A stretch of 14,169 bases of DNA from Syntrophomonas sp. UBA1376 (GTDB lineage Bacteria; Bacillota; Syntrophomonadia; Syntrophomonadales; Syntrophomonadaceae). Position numbers and translations under genes: made by a program. Positions within the stretch are counted from its first letter, which is position 1. Each line of letters opens with the position of its first letter. The stretch lies in the NCBI GenBank assembly GCA_002305535.1, contig DBRE01000087.1, forward strand, positions 14,692-28,860, in the 5' to 3' direction. Of the stretch, positions 13,831-14,169 are shown in pieces. Under the pieces are notes generated by a model, which was given only the letters and a program-made list of their open reading frames with translations, had not been told where the DNA came from and did not search any database.

Positions 13831-14169
13831 CTAGTCTAAAGAAACCTGCTCTACTTTCTGTATAACATCTCCTATCAACAGCTTACCTACCGTATAAAAA
13901 GATTCATGGTGACCGCTGACATAGAACTGCCTTTGAGGATGGGGATTCGATCCTTGAGCTATATTTTGACTCTCTAAGAGCTGCTTTAGTTCGTCTACCG
14001 TTTCATAAGCGGGATCCACCAGGTTTACCTGTTCTCCCACATACTCCCTGATCAGGGGAGCAAGAAAAGGATAATGGGTACAACCCAAGACCAGAGTGTC
14101 TATCCCCTGATCGACTAAAGGGCCAATATACTCCTCCACAGCCTGTCGAGTATCATCATCATCCAGTTT
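13831..14169 (-). CDS. murI: Glutamate racemase, C-terminal part (cut by the window edge)
   Basis: Makes D-glutamate for peptidoglycan. Only the last 112 residues are in the window; the open frame continues through base 14169 with no start, so the N-terminal part lies beyond the right edge. The visible part contains TLVLGCTHYPFL, which holds the second catalytic cysteine and neighbouring His of the family, then LVDPAYETVDEL, which matches the family's LVDPG/A substrate region, and a short variable tail ending in a TAG at 13831. An in-frame GTG at 14139 is an internal codon, not the start. The gene is 26 bases upstream of the dehydratase-like gene. In Bacillus the racemase gene also heads a cluster with rph and ysnA/ysnB, which supports the identity. 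Aspartate racemase is less likely given the spacing of motifs. Confidence 0.93.
   Translation of the reverse strand, partial: KLDDDDTRQAVEEYIGPLVDQGIDTLVLGCTHYPFLAPLIREYVGEQVNLVDPAYETVDELKQLLESQNIAQGSNPHPQRQFYVSGHHESFYTVGKLLIGDVIQKVEQVSLD

Noticed and set aside
1..14169. CRISPR array, insertion sequence, prophage or toxin-antitoxin genes
   Set aside because: No regularly spaced direct repeats, transposase, integrase or phage-like protein is encoded; the genes are ordinary metabolic and housekeeping genes on one strand.

Overview
The window is a densely packed bacterial chromosome segment. All sixteen recognisable protein genes lie on the minus strand, so transcription runs from the right edge toward base 432. 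Several features suggest a strict anaerobe of the Clostridia, perhaps of the Syntrophomonadaceae or Peptococcaceae type: a split glycine decarboxylase (gcvPA/gcvPB), a two-subunit oxygen-sensitive Fe-S fumarase, a 2-hydroxyacyl-CoA dehydratase-like protein with its ATP-driven activator, strong GGAGG ribosome binding sites, and a Bacillus-like murI...rph-rdgB-ysnB order. This placement is inferred from gene content; no species is assigned.

Layout in the direction of transcription. Bases 14169-8042 hold the 3' end of murI, an orphan dehydratase D-component-like protein and its ASKHA activator, a YhfI-like metallo-beta-lactamase-fold hydrolase, fumarase alpha and beta, RNase PH, the XTP/dITP pyrophosphatase RdgB, and a YfcE/YsnB-type metallophosphoesterase. 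After a 45-base gap, the longest between genes and holding only a weak promoter candidate, comes a complete glycine cleavage module: gcvT, gcvH, gcvPA, gcvPB, lpdA and a lipoate-protein ligase. A second metallo-beta-lactamase-fold hydrolase with a C-terminal helical tail ends at 432. Neighbouring genes overlap by a few bases or are separated by less than 30 bases, which indicates one long operon or two abutting ones.

The glycine module looks self-contained. GcvP (two subunits), GcvT and GcvH split glycine, LpdA reoxidises the lipoyl arm, and the ligase attaches lipoate to GcvH. No glycine riboswitch is present in the 45 bases before gcvT.

Bases 1-431 hold no convincing protein gene. The stretch 123-330 folds on paper into a long multi-helix structure: a 19-bp closing helix, a 15-bp helix with one bulge, and an 8-bp helix. 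Its wobble pairs and GNRA-like loops fit plus-strand RNA, and more hairpins lie before it at 12-100. I could not match it to a known RNA class, and it is the most interesting unexplained object here. A degenerate copy of a dispersed intergenic palindrome seems to lie between it and the operon end (about 349-417).

Other points of note: the phosphoesterase appears to start at a CUG codon; the dehydratase-like protein has no partner subunit nearby; and several starts should be moved from the longest open frame to codons with a proper ribosome binding site.
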